Made by a program: the position numbers and the translations under genes. From Bacillus sp. EB600 (GTDB lineage: Bacteria; Bacillota; Bacilli; Bacillales; Cytobacillaceae), in assembly GCF_024494385.1 (NCBI RefSeq), contig NZ_JAEVLT010000008.1, positions 145,684 to 209,683 on the forward strand: a DNA stretch of 64,000 nucleotides, given 5' to 3'. The notes below the pieces were generated by a model. It did no database searches. It had not been told where the DNA came from and saw only the letters and a list, made by a program, of their open reading frames with translations. This document shows, in pieces, positions 18,008 through 26,936 of this stretch. The number at the start of each line of letters is the position of its first letter. The stretch's first letter is position 1.

Positions 18008-19162
18008 GTGGAACATTTAATCAATCAAAAAGTAAAAGAATTGGAAATATCGGGAATCAGAAAGTTTTTTAATATGGTGGCAAATACAGAAGGTATGATT
18101 TCTTTAACGATTGGACAGCCTGATTTTCCAACTCCTGAACATGTTAAAAATGCCGGGATAAAAGCCATCAAGGATAATTATACGAGCTACACACATAACG
18201 CTGGATACCTTGAATTACGAATGGCTGCATGTCAATTTGTGGAGAAGAAATATGGCATAACCTACAACCCTGAAACCGAAGTGATCGTAACAGCAGGCGC
18301 AAGTGAAGCAATTGATATTACCTTCCGAACCATTTTAACAGAAGGCACGGAGGTGATTTTACCTGGTCCTGTTTATCCAGGCTATGAGCCACTTATTCGC
18401 ACCTGCGGGGCTATTCCTGTTTATGCTGATGTAAGAGATAATCAATTTCGCTTAACAGCCGAAAAGATTAAGCCCTATATTACTAAAAAAACAAGGTGCA
18501 TTGTTTTGCCATACCCTTCAAATCCTACTGGCGTAAGCTTAACAAAGTCAGAATTAGAAGAAATTGCCAGTCTGGTAAGGGAATACGAAATATTTATTCT
18601 CGCTGATGAAATCTACAGTGAACTAGTCTATGACCAATCGCATCAATCGATTGCTTCTTTTTTGAAAGAAAAAACAATTGTCATTAATGGACTATCAAAA
18701 AGCCATTCGATGACGGGCTGGCGGATCGGCTTGTTGTTTGCTCCTGAATATCTTACAAAGCACATTTTGAAAGTGCATCAGTACAATGTCTCGTGTGCGA
18801 ACTCGATTGCACAAAAGGCTGCTTTTGAAGCATTGACTGTTGGAATAGATGACGCACTTTTAATGAAAAGGGAATACGCCCAAAGACGTGAATTTGTACA
18901 TAACCGTTTACATGGGATGGGACTAAACGTTGTTAAACCGGATGGAGCCTTTTACTTTTTTGTGGAAATTCCTAAGTTGATCCCATTCAATAGCTTTGAC
19001 TTCTGCCTTGAGCTTGTACGTGAGGCTAATGTTGCAGTCGTCCCAGGCAGTGCATTTTCAGAATATGGAGAGGGCTATTTTAGGCTGTCCTATGCAGCCT
19101 CGATGGAAACACTGAAGGAAGGGCTGAATCGAATCGAGAGGTATTTATCAAAGTGGAGTTAA
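18008..19162 (+). CDS. patA: N-acetyl-LL-diaminopimelate aminotransferase PatA
   Basis: This class I/II PLP aminotransferase converts the keto-acid made by DapH to N-acetyl-LL-diaminopimelate, the substrate of DapL. The opening MEHLINQKVKELEISGIRKF is close to B. subtilis PatA. The PLP motifs are LPYPSNPTGV, LADEIYSEL and the Schiff-base Lys in NGLSKSHSMTGWRIG. The start is GTG at 18008 behind GGAAGGAAG. Length 384 aa. It completes a set of three acetyl-branch DAP genes within 10 kb, although not in one operon. Confidence 0.93.
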   Translation: MEHLINQKVKELEISGIRKFFNMVANTEGMISLTIGQPDFPTPEHVKNAGIKAIKDNYTSYTHNAGYLELRMAACQFVEKKYGITYNPETEVIVTAGASEAIDITFRTILTEGTEVILPGPVYPGYEPLIRTCGAIPVYADVRDNQFRLTAEKIKPYITKKTRCIVLPYPSNPTGVSLTKSELEEIASLVREYEIFILADEIYSELVYDQSHQSIASFLKEKTIVINGLSKSHSMTGWRIGLLFAPEYLTKHILKVHQYNVSCANSIAQKAAFEALTVGIDDALLMKREYAQRREFVHNRLHGMGLNVVKPDGAFYFFVEIPKLIPFNSFDFCLELVREANVAVVPGSAFSEYGEGYFRLSYAASMETLKEGLNRIERYLSKWS

Positions 19163-19171
19163 TAAGGGAAC

Positions 19172-19378
19172 AAAAGCGCAAGCGCCTGTTTAGCGACGTA
19201 TGGACTGGAGTACTCCGACTGAGATAAAGGAAACACGAAGAGCGGAAGCGCATTCGTGCTTGACTTCGTAAGGAGGTGGGCGAAGTACAATAGTCGCTAG
19301 GCACTGGCCGACTACGAGCTCCGCCGTCCTGGCGGCAACGTCGGCACTAGCACTTCCTGTGCGTCGAAGCTGGACGAA
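19172..19378 (+). repeat. Family A repeat with nested family C
   Basis: It begins AAAAGCGCAAGCGCCTG and contains GTTTAGCGACGTATGGACTG, GACTGAGATAAAGGAAACAC and GTCGCTAGGCACTGG. After that, family C (about 19311-19367, ending GCACTTCCTGTGCGTCGA) interrupts, and the family A end AGCTGGAC follows. It starts 10 nt after the patA stop. Confidence 0.8.
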
Positions 19379-19443
19379 GATTAAACTTCATTCAAAGTTA
19401 TCAACAGGGTAATCTTTTATAATTTCCTTAACAGTAAGGTAAG

Positions 19444-19470
19444 AACCCACTGCCGGTTTGGCAGTGGGTT
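19444..19470 (-). terminator. Terminator of the 60-aa basic protein gene
   Basis: AACCCACTGCC and GGCAGTGGGTT form a perfect 11-bp stem with a 5-nt loop, 6 nt after the stop codon. Confidence 0.75.
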
Positions 19471-19476
19471 TAGCAT

Positions 19477-19659
19477 TTACAAGCCGCCTTTATATTTCCC
19501 GTCATTTTTAGAGGCTTTTTCCTTTTTTGCTTTGTCTTTATGGATCTTGTTTGCTGCCGCAGATCCCATTTCGTGGGCAAATTCTGAATTTATAACGGCA
19601 GAGTCAAATCCTTTTTTATTTTTTTGCTGCGGATCATTTTTTTTCGTTCTTTTTGCCAT
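19477..19659 (-). CDS. Small Lys-rich protein, possible spore protein
   Basis: The ATG at 19659 follows GGGAGGA and gives 60 aa starting MAKRTKKNDPQQKNKKGFDS. Lys makes up about a quarter of the residues. The stretch INSEFAHEMGSAAAN recalls the EFA motif of gamma-type small acid-soluble spore proteins, and MAKRK-type openings recur in the 47.1-kb small gene. A spore role is inferred only; the family is not recognised. Confidence 0.6.
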   Translation of the reverse strand: MAKRTKKNDPQQKNKKGFDSAVINSEFAHEMGSAAANKIHKDKAKKEKASKNDGKYKGGL

Positions 19660-19763
19660 AAACATTCCTCCCAAAATTCTATCTTCACCAATAGTTTCTG
19701 GTAATTTGGAGGAACTATTCATGGTCATTTTTTGCAATAAAGCTTAAGTACGTTTTAAAAAAA

Positions 19764-20648
19764 TTAATGTTCCCAATATTTATAAATAGCTTGTGTACCG
19801 CTATTTTCTTCGCCTTTTGCTGCTAATTGGTCATATAGTGATTTTGAAAGTGCTAGCCCAGGCGTTTCCATTCCCAATTGTTCTGCTTCATCAAGAGCAA
19901 TTTTCATATCCTTAATAAAATGTTTGATATAAAACCCTGGCTTAAAATCCCCTTTTAGCATTCTCGGAACAAGGTTACTTAACGACCAGCTGCCTGCTGC
20001 ACCACTGGAAATACTTTTCAATACCGCCTCAGGATTCAAGCCAGCCTTTTCGGCATAGATGATTGCCTCTGTAACTCCAATCATTGTCGATGCTATCACG
20101 ATTTGGTTTGACATTTTTGTATGCTGCCCTGAACCAGCTTTCCCTTGATAAACGATATTCGTTCCAAGTTTTTCGAGCAAAGGGAGAACAGCGCTAAATG
20201 CATCCTTTTCACCACCAACCATGATCGAAAGCTTTGCATCTCGCGCTCCAATATCTCCACCGGAAATAGGTGCGTCAATCGCATGAATTTTATGTTTTTT
20301 GGCTTCTTCAAAAATTTTTACCGCAAGGGATGGCGAGGATGTTGTCATATCAATTAGGTAGCTGCCCGGTTTTCCATTTGCTATTATCCCATTCTCTCCC
20401 AAATAAATTTCTTCAACATCAGAAGGATAGCCAACAATGGTAAAAATAACATTTGCTTGTTCAGCTACTTCTCTTGGTGTATTTACCCACTCTGCACCTT
20501 GATTAAGTAAATCAGCCGCCTTTTCCTTTGTTCTGGAATAAACAACTAACGGATAACCCGCCTTTACTAAATTCCCTGCCATACTTTTTCCCATAACACC
20601 TATTCCAATAAACCCAACAACTGTATTTTCTGGAGTTAACAAATCCAT
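19764..20648 (-). CDS. ykwC: 3-hydroxyisobutyrate-dehydrogenase-type reductase YkwC
   Basis: This beta-hydroxyacid dehydrogenase has 294 aa. The N-terminal NAD(P)-binding motif is GFIGIGVMGKSMAGNL, the substrate loop IDAPISGGDIGARDAKLS, and the catalytic Lys region GQHTKMSNQ. The true substrate is unknown for YkwC. GAGAGG lies only 3 nt before the ATG at 20648 but 9 nt before the in-frame TTG at 20642, which may be the real start. It is a single gene with a terminator downstream of the small Lys-rich gene's promoter region. Confidence 0.88.
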   Translation of the reverse strand: MDLLTPENTVVGFIGIGVMGKSMAGNLVKAGYPLVVYSRTKEKAADLLNQGAEWVNTPREVAEQANVIFTIVGYPSDVEEIYLGENGIIANGKPGSYLIDMTTSSPSLAVKIFEEAKKHKIHAIDAPISGGDIGARDAKLSIMVGGEKDAFSAVLPLLEKLGTNIVYQGKAGSGQHTKMSNQIVIASTMIGVTEAIIYAEKAGLNPEAVLKSISSGAAGSWSLSNLVPRMLKGDFKPGFYIKHFIKDMKIALDEAEQLGMETPGLALSKSLYDQLAAKGEENSGTQAIYKYWEH

Positions 20649-20797
20649 CTTCCTCTCAATATTAGTTTACACAATCTTATTTAAATAGATTTCACCATAA
20701 CCAATTCCATTGGTATCTTTGTTTTTCTGCGCTTACTTGGTCTATATTTATTATACTGAAAGACTGAATTCTAATATAGTTTAAGATACTTTTATAG

Positions 20798-20829
20798 AAA
20801 AAAGCCAACTGCACTACAGCCGGCTTTTT
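20798..20829 (-). terminator. Terminator-like hairpin after the ptsI remnant
   Basis: AAAAAAGCC and GGCTTTTT flank a 15-nt loop. Read leftward it would end ptsH transcripts. Confidence 0.65.
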
Positions 20830-20867
20830 CCAGAATAAGAAAGTATAAAGTTTTGAACGTAGAAAAC

Positions 20868-20905
20868 TGTCTAACTCCAGTCCATACTTTGCTATACGGG
20901 CGCTT
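20868..20905 (-). repeat. Family A repeat fragment at the ptsI breakpoint
   Basis: Read leftward it gives AAGCGCCCGTATAGCAAAGT and ATGGACTGGAGTTAGACAG, the outer end of family A. It starts exactly where ptsI homology stops. Confidence 0.7.
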
Positions 20906-21090
20906 ACACAAAGCCTAATTGCTCGAGAGCCAAAAAAATGGGGTTAACTCTTTTGATAAGTTCATATATGGAAGCTTGTTGTCTCCGCCAATATCCAAGA
21001 TGTGAATAACTACAGGCTTTCCGTTCATTCCTTTTAGGACTGCCTCGTATGCTTCAAATTGCTCAACTTCTGTTGGCAACCCCCCTTGAG
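20905..21090 (-). pseudogene. ptsI: Remnant of PTS enzyme I
   Basis: About 60 codons from the middle of enzyme I survive: [43 protein letters not shown]. After TPF a frameshift in a T-run (20937-area) sends the frame to a stop, but the next frame continues as GSRAIRLCV, as in intact enzyme I. The ~270 codons before and ~230 after are gone. The left boundary joins the ptsH intergenic DNA; the other joins a family A repeat. It cannot encode a working phosphotransferase. Confidence 0.88.
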
Positions 21091-21115
21091 GCTGCAAAAC
21101 CCTTTAAAAACATTA

Positions 21116-21382
21116 CTATTCTGCAAGACCTTCCTTTGTTAAGGTTTCTTCAAGACTTCTTAATGCGTCATCAGCGTCGCTGCCTTCTGCGCTAATTTTT
21201 ATTTCGCCTCCGTGACCAATACCTAGTGACATAACACCCATTATCGATTTTAAATTTGCTTTTTTTCCTTTATATTCTAAACTTAGATCAGAATCAAATT
21301 TACTAGCTGTTTGGACTAGTAATGTTGCAGGTCTAGCATGGATACCTGTTTCGGAAATTACTTTAAATTGTTTTTCTGCCAT
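21116..21382 (-). CDS. ptsH: Phosphocarrier protein HPr
   Basis: HPr carries phosphate from enzyme I to sugar EII proteins and, when phosphorylated on Ser46 by HPrK, acts as co-repressor of CcpA. His15 is in GIHARPA and Ser46 in [13 protein letters not shown]; both are intact, so this is HPr and not Crh. It has 88 aa, with AAGGAG before the ATG. Normally ptsI follows directly; here only a remnant does. No ptsG lies upstream. Confidence 0.96.
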   Translation of the reverse strand: MAEKQFKVISETGIHARPATLLVQTASKFDSDLSLEYKGKKANLKSIMGVMSLGIGHGGEIKISAEGSDADDALRSLEETLTKEGLAE

Positions 21383-21670
21383 AAAAAATCATACTCCTTC
21401 TTCAGATAAATAATTTGAATAAGCAGAACGTAGATATTGCCTTATAAAATGACAAAACGTCAATTTTAATCGCCATACAAAATAGTTATTGACTAAATGT
21501 AGGAGAATAACATGGAATAACTTTATATATTTTTCTCATAAAAAAAATAAACATGTATAAGGCAAACAACTATTTTCAACAGTTCTTTTCATGGTGGTAC
21601 AATACGAAGAATACCATGATTCGACATATTCCAACAACCAAAATACATTATTGCAGAATAAAAAGTAACT
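21383..21670. other. ptsH upstream region
   Basis: AT-rich; no gene, no RAT/antiterminator structure and no ptsG remnant recognised. Confidence 0.4.
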
Positions 21671-21697
21671 TAGCAAAAATATTCCATATTTTTGCTA
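21671..21697. repeat. Perfect 12-bp inverted repeat, AT-rich
   Basis: TAGCAAAAATAT and ATATTTTTGCTA are separated by TCC. It lies 72 nt downstream of the 64-aa gene and ~290 nt upstream of ptsH. It may be a weak terminator or an operator. Confidence 0.55.
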
Positions 21698-21768
21698 AAA
21701 TGAAAACATTCTCCTATTGGTTGGTATAACAATTACTGCAGGGAAAGCCCATACAGAATAAAATATTA

Positions 21769-21963
21769 TTAGCTTCTTGCTATTTCTTGGTATTGATAAA
21801 TTACATCTCCCCCTCTTTGTCCAATTCCTCTAAAATGTTTAAAATCTTCCCTTTTCACAAGTTCTTCCCGAAAATCTAAAAAATCCTCTTTAGGAACAAA
21901 ATATTCTGATAAAGTACCATCCTTTAATTTTTCGAGAATTTCTTGGATCATTTCTTTTTGCAC
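21769..21963 (-). CDS. Conserved-looking 64-aa protein (unrecognised)
   Basis: The start is GTG at 21963, with AAAGGAGT 8 nt upstream. The overlapping ATG two bases earlier is out of frame and stops at once. The product MQKEMIQEILEKLKDGTLSE continues YFVPKEDFLDFREELVKRED and FRGIGQRGGDVIYQYQEIAR. It is charged, has no membrane segment and is probably helical then beta. I do not recognise it. Confidence 0.65.
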   Translation of the reverse strand: MQKEMIQEILEKLKDGTLSEYFVPKEDFLDFREELVKREDFKHFRGIGQRGGDVIYQYQEIARS

Positions 21964-22220
21964 ATAAACCCACTCCTTTGATAACGAAGATATTTGTCCG
22001 ATTTTGTCAGAATTTCCACGGAAATAATTCCATAAAAACTTAAAAACCCGTTTACTTAAGAATACCTTACTTTATTGAGATAGAAAGGCTTTTACCTTCC
22101 ATTTTCAACAATTTGTTAATTTAAAAATAAACCCTTTACGAATTCAATAAATTAGTGCAAACTGTTATTTATATAGATTTTTATATTGGTATTAGTTGGA
22201 AGGTAAAGGAGAGGGGCTAT

Positions 22221-22409
22221 TTGAAAAAGGCGGAAGTGGGAAATGTAATAGAGTTCCGTGGGGGATTGCAAGGAATTGTTGAAAAAGTGAATGAAAATTC
22301 TGTAATTGTAGACCTAACTTATATGGATAATTACCGAGACCTAGAATTAGACCAACGTACTGTTATTAATCATAAAAACTATAGGATTGTAAAAGAAAGC
22401 GTTATCTAA
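22221..22409 (+). CDS. ykvS: YkvS family protein (DUF2187)
   Basis: The frame is open from 22155, but GGAGAGG precedes the TTG at 22221. That start gives the 62-aa protein MKKAEVGNVIEFRGGLQGIV with NENSVIVDLTYMDNY and RTVINHKNYRIV, as in Bacillus YkvS. It is a KOW/SH3-like small protein of unknown role. In B. subtilis it lies in the ykvI-ykvS neighbourhood, matching this context. Confidence 0.85.
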   Translation: MKKAEVGNVIEFRGGLQGIVEKVNENSVIVDLTYMDNYRDLELDQRTVINHKNYRIVKESVI

Positions 22410-22429
22410 TTTGTTAAAAGAATTTAATG

Positions 22430-22456
22430 AGCGGCCATATGGCTGCTTTTTATTTT
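22430..22456 (+). terminator. Terminator of ykvS
   Basis: AGCgGCCATATGGCtGCT then TTTTTATTTT. Confidence 0.75.
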
Positions 22457-22534
22457 GATTAACTATAAAATGCTGCAGTTCTATCATTTTGCCCCACCAC
22501 GTTCTGAATGATGAGGCATTAATCCAATAATTAC

Positions 22535-22657
22535 TTAGCTTTTTTTGGGACCAGTTTCCTTTGACAGCTCTTTTAACGATTTAATTTTACCGTGTGGGTT
22601 TTGATCCTGCTTTCGGACTGTCCACTCCCGTTCCTGTTGACTTTGCGATTTACTCAT
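22535..22657 (-). CDS. 40-aa basic protein, DUF6254-like
   Basis: A perfect GAAAGGAGG precedes the ATG at 22657. The product starts MSKSQSQQEREWTVRKQDQN and continues PHGKIKSLKELSKETGPKKS. The REW-VRK-NPHGK-KS pattern resembles the tiny DUF6254 proteins of Bacillaceae. The function is unknown. It is divergent from the CPBP gene and lies opposite ykvS. Confidence 0.7.
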   Translation of the reverse strand: MSKSQSQQEREWTVRKQDQNPHGKIKSLKELSKETGPKKS

Positions 22658-22804
22658 ATTCCAAACCTCCTTTCATCCAATAGCATTTTCAATTTTTATC
22701 GGTCTTATTATTGGAAACAAATGAGCGAAGTGATAAATTTCATTTCCCAACCTGCCGTTTTTTTGTTAAAATTATTTTGTTTTACTTTGAAAGGAGCGGA
22801 AAAA

Positions 22805-23416
22805 ATGAGGTTACAAGCTGCCGATCTTCGCCTATTGCTTGGATTACTCCTCGCACATCTATTGCTCTTCTTTAGCTTTCAAGATAAGAGCGTATTCTGG
22901 TATATTTATACTGCTTCTTTATTGCTGTTAATCACCTATGCCATCCTTCAGGAGGACGTTGATGATCAGGCAGGCTTTTTTTCATACATTTCACTTGGAG
23001 TTCTTTCAGGGTTGCTTTTGTATGGTATTTTTTGGATTGGTTATCATGGCGTAGGGTTTCTAAAGATCGGACTGCAACGGGACACTCATCAGCTTTATCG
23101 CTGGTTTGGTCCTTCATTATTCTGGGAGTATCTTGCCCTGATTTTAGTGGCTGGTCCTGGAGAAGAACTTTTTTGGCGGGGATTCATTCAAAAACGATTA
23201 CTGAATTACTTTAAACCAATTGTTGGCATTGTTATTGGAGCCATTCTTTATGCCTCAGTACATATTTATTCGGGCCAATTTATATTAGTTTTTGCAGCCT
23301 TTATTTCGGGGCTCGCATGGGGTGCTCTTTATTTTTGGAAGAAAAGCATGCCTATCGTTATTGTGTCCCACCTGGTCTTCGACATCATGATTTTTATCAT
23401 CATTCCATTTAAGTAA
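22805..23416 (+). CDS. CPBP-family intramembrane metalloprotease
   Basis: This 203-aa multi-pass membrane protein has the Abi/CPBP (Rce1-like) motifs. EE-x3-R is in GPGEELFWRGFIQ (~115-127). The second motif is ASVHIYSG and the third SHLVFD, with the metal-ligand His residues. The frame is open from 22592, but AAAGGAG fits the ATG at 22805. It may process a membrane substrate or peptide; no substrate is suggested by the neighbours. Confidence 0.85.
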   Translation: MRLQAADLRLLLGLLLAHLLLFFSFQDKSVFWYIYTASLLLLITYAILQEDVDDQAGFFSYISLGVLSGLLLYGIFWIGYHGVGFLKIGLQRDTHQLYRWFGPSLFWEYLALILVAGPGEELFWRGFIQKRLLNYFKPIVGIVIGAILYASVHIYSGQFILVFAAFISGLAWGALYFWKKSMPIVIVSHLVFDIMIFIIIPFK

Positions 23417-23452
23417 AAAAAGCATTTGTTCATTTGAACAAATGCTTTTTTT
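23415..23452. terminator. Bidirectional terminator
   Basis: AAAAAAAGCATTTGTTC pairs perfectly with GAACAAATGCTTTTTTT across ATTT. It serves the CPBP gene and ykvI. Confidence 0.9.
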
Positions 23453-23462
23453 ACACATACTA

Positions 23463-24512
23463 CTAACTTTTATCCTTGGTAAGCGGCTTTACCCAGAGCA
23501 GGACGATGAACAATATGCTAATATTACCGAACAATGGATATAAATAGGAAAGAAGTTTTCCATAATCAAATAGACTAATCAAATAGGAAATGACAAATAT
23601 GAAGGTGATTGAGACCGCTGTCGGCACATCAATCATTTGCTTCAATTGCCTTTCAATACCAAATACATTGCCAATTACGGATGTAAAGATTTCTCCATAA
23701 ATAACCATGACATAGAGCCAATAAAAGCCCGGAGCCAAATTCTTCATAATAAAAGCCATTGGAATTTCATATTTCTCAAACTCTGGAAGCATGATCAAAG
23801 TAAAATGACTTGAAATTAGGATAACTGTTAAGGCAGCTCCCCCAAGTATCCCCCCCCACTTGATCGTCCAATCATCATTAATCTCTGTAGCAACTGGAAC
23901 CAAAACTGCTTGGGCAAGTGCAAGGTTAAAGGCTGTGTAGGAGAAAGGTGCCAATATGGTTGTCCAGCTATGTTTCCCCTCCGGAATAACGAATAACTGT
24001 TCAAAAAAATGAGGATTTGTTACAGAAAACCCCATTAACATAAGACTAAAGCTAATCATTAACGGTACGACAAATGTATTGACAGCAAAAAGCCCCTTCA
24101 TTCCGATAAGCATAACAATTATTGAAAGAAATATGGTCAAAAAAACACCCATATTTTTAGATAACCCTAGTTGTTCTTTAAAGACTGCTCCGGCACCAGC
24201 CAGCATGACCGCACTTACCCCTAGTAACATAATGAGCATCAAAACGTTAATTCCCTTACCCGCCCATTTTCCAAACAGATATTCATTAAACTCTTGATAT
24301 GATTTCGCCTTTATACGAGCTGCAATTCTCATTAATTTTGAACCCAAAAATACAAGGAGGTAGCCGCTCATCAATATACTAAAAAAACCCAATAATCCAA
24401 ATCTTGAAAAGAACTCAACGATCTCTCTTCCAGTAGCAAATCCAGCTCCAACCACTGTTCCAACATAGACCGCCGCGATTTGAAAAGCCGCAGCCCAATT
24501 CTTTTCCACCAT
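23463..24512 (-). CDS. ykvI: YkvI family membrane transporter-like protein
   Basis: The ATG at 24512 follows GGAGGAGGG and gives 349 aa, against a longer open frame from 24551. About ten hydrophobic helices are seen. The first contains FQIAAVYVGTVVGAGFATGR, an unwound-helix GxGFA-GRE motif typical of the APC/LeuT-fold superfamily. The substrate is not known for YkvI. It lies upstream of and divergent from clpE. Confidence 0.87.
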   Translation of the reverse strand: MVEKNWAAAFQIAAVYVGTVVGAGFATGREIVEFFSRFGLLGFFSILMSGYLLVFLGSKLMRIAARIKAKSYQEFNEYLFGKWAGKGINVLMLIMLLGVSAVMLAGAGAVFKEQLGLSKNMGVFLTIFLSIIVMLIGMKGLFAVNTFVVPLMISFSLMLMGFSVTNPHFFEQLFVIPEGKHSWTTILAPFSYTAFNLALAQAVLVPVATEINDDWTIKWGGILGGAALTVILISSHFTLIMLPEFEKYEIPMAFIMKNLAPGFYWLYVMVIYGEIFTSVIGNVFGIERQLKQMIDVPTAVSITFIFVISYLISLFDYGKLLSYLYPLFGNISILFIVLLWVKPLTKDKS

Positions 24513-24630
24513 AACTCCCTCCTCCCTAACAATATATGAGACAAGGGACAAACAATGACGAGCTTTTTAAAAGAAAAGCAGATGTAATAACATGCATTAT
24601 CATTTGGTAAAAAATTTCAGCACAAAAAAC

Positions 24631-24659
24631 TTGAAAGTCAAAATAGGTCAGAGTATACT
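24631..24659 (+). promoter_or_regulatory. clpE promoter (sigma-A)
   Basis: TTGAAA (24631-24636) and TATACT (24654-24659) have a 17-nt spacer. The spacer is occupied by the first CtsR box. Confidence 0.8.
24636..24652 (+). promoter_or_regulatory. CtsR box 1
   Basis: AGTCAAA-ATA-GGTCAGA matches the heptad-repeat operator (A/G)GTCAAA-N3-(A/G)GTCAAA with one mismatch, inside the promoter spacer. Confidence 0.8.
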
Positions 24660-24669
24660 ATAGCCATAA

Positions 24670-24686
24670 GGTCAAAGATAGTCAAA
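24670..24686 (+). promoter_or_regulatory. CtsR box 2
   Basis: GGTCAAA-GAT-AGTCAAA is a perfect CtsR operator just after the expected transcription start. A further half GTCAAAG follows at 24687. Confidence 0.88.
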
Positions 24687-24744
24687 GTCAAAGTAAAGGC
24701 TAAAGAAATTAAATTAATGTTATCTAATAGAGGAGGTTTTCTTT

Positions 24745-26895
24745 ATGCTTTGTCAAATGTGTAAACAAAACCATGCAAATTTACACCTAAGAATGAACAT
24801 AAATGGTAATCAACAAGAAATAGTCCTTTGTCGTGAATGCTATGAAAAACAGAAAAAAACAATTGGTACCGGTTTTGGACCTATGTTGGGTTCATTTTCC
24901 AATTTTCCTTTTGAGGACCTGCTTGGAGCAAACTCAGGAGCAATGAACCAGGGTGGAATTAACCAAGCAAACATGCAGAATACTAAGAAAGGATCTTCAG
25001 GATTCATCGACCGTTTCGGGCGAAATTTAACCCAACTTGCAAAGGCTGGCTTAATTGATCCCGTCATTGGCCGTGATGAAGAAATAAAAAGGGTTATTGA
25101 AATTTTAAATCGTAGAAATAAAAACAATCCAGTCTTAATCGGTGAACCTGGTGTTGGTAAAACAGCCATCGCTGAGGGTCTTGCCACCAAGATTGTTAAT
25201 GGTCAAGTTCCAGGCAAATTAAGAAATAAAGAAGTGTATTTGCTTGATGTTGCATCACTTGTAGCCAACACGGGAATACGCGGTCAATTTGAAGAAAGAA
25301 TGAAACAATTAATTGCCGAATTACAGGAACGTAAAAATATCATTCTATTTATTGATGAAATTCACTTACTTGTTGGTGCGGGTTCAGCAGAAGGATCAAT
25401 GGATGCTGGAAACATTTTAAAACCAGCATTGGCTAGAGGTGAAATGCAGCTAATCGGTGCTACAACATTAAAAGAATACCGTCAAATTGAAAAAGATGCA
25501 GCACTTGAACGTCGGTTCCAGCCCGTTCATGTTCTGGAACCTACCACCGAAGCTACACTTGAAATTCTTAAAGGGCTTCAATCCAAGTATGAAGAGTTTC
25601 ATGAGGTAAAGTTTACAGAAGAAGCAATTAAAGCTTGTGTACAATTATCGCACCGTTATATTCAAGACCGATTCTTACCGGATAAAGCAATTGATTTACT
25701 TGATGAAGCCGGCTCAAAGCTCAATCTTTCATCTGAGTACAAAAATACAGACCAAATTGAAGCACGTTTAAAAGAAATTCATAATGAAAAAGAAGCAGCT
25801 CTAAAGCAGGAAGACTATGAAAAAGCTGCATCACTACGCGATGAGGAAGCAAAACTTGAAAAAGCGCTAAATACAGCCTCAGCAACAGATCGACCAGTTG
25901 TAGAAGTTTCGCATATTCAAGAAATCATTGAAGAAAAAACGGGGATTCCTGTTGGAAAACTTCAAACTGAGGAACAACAGAAAATGAAGCACCTTGAAGA
26001 AAACATGAATCAAAGGGTAATTGGTCAAGTGGAGGCTGTTAAAAGGGTTGCTAAAGCAATTAGGAGAAGCCGGGCAGGTTTAAAATCGAAGCATCGTCCA
26101 ATTGGTTCATTTCTATTTGTCGGACCAACTGGGGTAGGGAAAACGGAATTATCGAAAACACTTGCTGATGAGTTATTTGGTTCCAAGGATGCAATGATTC
26201 GCTTAGATATGAGTGAATATATGGAAAAACACAGTATTTCCAAATTAATAGGTTCACCTCCTGGATATGTAGGTCATGAGGAAGCAGGACAACTGACAGA
26301 AAAGGTTCGTCGAAATCCTTATAGTATTATCCTATTGGATGAAATTGAAAAGGCTCATCCTGATGTTCAGCATATGTTCCTGCAAATTATGGAAGACGGC
26401 CGCTTAACAGATAGCCAAGGAAGAACGGTTAGCTTTAAAGACACAGTCGTCATCATGACAAGCAATGCAGGTATCGTTCAGAAGGCCATTCATGTCGGAT
26501 TTGGCAAGAGTGAAACAACTTCAGAAGCAAGTGTTCTGGATTCCTTGGGCAGCTTCTTTAAGCCTGAATTTCTCAACCGTTTTGACAGCATTATTGAATT
26601 TAAGTCGCTTGAGAAAGAGCATATCCTAAAAATTGTTGACTTGATGATTGCTGAACTACAAGACGCTTTAAGAGAGCAGAACATCAATTTAACTGTCACA
26701 CAGGAAGCTAAGGATCAATTAGCAAAGCTGGGGTACAATCCAATATTTGGTGCACGCCCGCTCCGCAGAGTGATTCAAGAACAATTAGAAGATAAAATTG
26801 CTGATTTTGTCCTTGATGAACCTGACGTTACAAAATTAGCAGCCATAATTGAGAATGGTGAGTTGAAAGTAATCGCAGAAAGTGTAGCAGTATAA
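24745..26895 (+). CDS. clpE: ATP-dependent Clp protease ATPase subunit ClpE
   Basis: This HSP100 unfoldase feeds ClpP and destabilises CtsR after heat stress. The N-terminal zinc finger has CxxC pairs C3/C6 and C29/C32. Two AAA+ modules follow, with Walker A GEPGVGKT and [12 protein letters not shown]-like coiled region ([20 protein letters not shown]) lies between them, and a ClpB-type D2-small domain ends the protein. It has 716 aa, with GAGGAGG before the ATG. Two CtsR boxes cover the promoter. clpP and the ctsR-clpC operon are not in this window. Confidence 0.97.
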   Translation: MLCQMCKQNHANLHLRMNINGNQQEIVLCRECYEKQKKTIGTGFGPMLGSFSNFPFEDLLGANSGAMNQGGINQANMQNTKKGSSGFIDRFGRNLTQLAKAGLIDPVIGRDEEIKRVIEILNRRNKNNPVLIGEPGVGKTAIAEGLATKIVNGQVPGKLRNKEVYLLDVASLVANTGIRGQFEERMKQLIAELQERKNIILFIDEIHLLVGAGSAEGSMDAGNILKPALARGEMQLIGATTLKEYRQIEKDAALERRFQPVHVLEPTTEATLEILKGLQSKYEEFHEVKFTEEAIKACVQLSHRYIQDRFLPDKAIDLLDEAGSKLNLSSEYKNTDQIEARLKEIHNEKEAALKQEDYEKAASLRDEEAKLEKALNTASATDRPVVEVSHIQEIIEEKTGIPVGKLQTEEQQKMKHLEENMNQRVIGQVEAVKRVAKAIRRSRAGLKSKHRPIGSFLFVGPTGVGKTELSKTLADELFGSKDAMIRLDMSEYMEKHSISKLIGSPPGYVGHEEAGQLTEKVRRNPYSIILLDEIEKAHPDVQHMFLQIMEDGRLTDSQGRTVSFKDTVVIMTSNAGIVQKAIHVGFGKSETTSEASVLDSLGSFFKPEFLNRFDSIIEFKSLEKEHILKIVDLMIAELQDALREQNINLTVTQEAKDQLAKLGYNPIFGARPLRRVIQEQLEDKIADFVLDEPDVTKLAAIIENGELKVIAESVAV

Positions 26896-26902
26896 TCCGA
26901 AT

Positions 26903-26935
26903 AAAAAAGCGAAGCCTGCTCGGCTTCGCTTTTTT
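26903..26935. terminator. Bidirectional terminator after clpE
   Basis: AAAAAAGCGAAGCC and GGCTTCGCTTTTTT form a perfect stem with loop TGCTC, between convergent clpE and the M3 peptidase. Confidence 0.92.
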
Positions 26936-26936
26936 C

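Noticed and set aside
20905..21097. 60-codon frame as a small functional gene
   Set aside because: All of its residues match the interior of enzyme I and it has no start signal; treated as a ptsI remnant.
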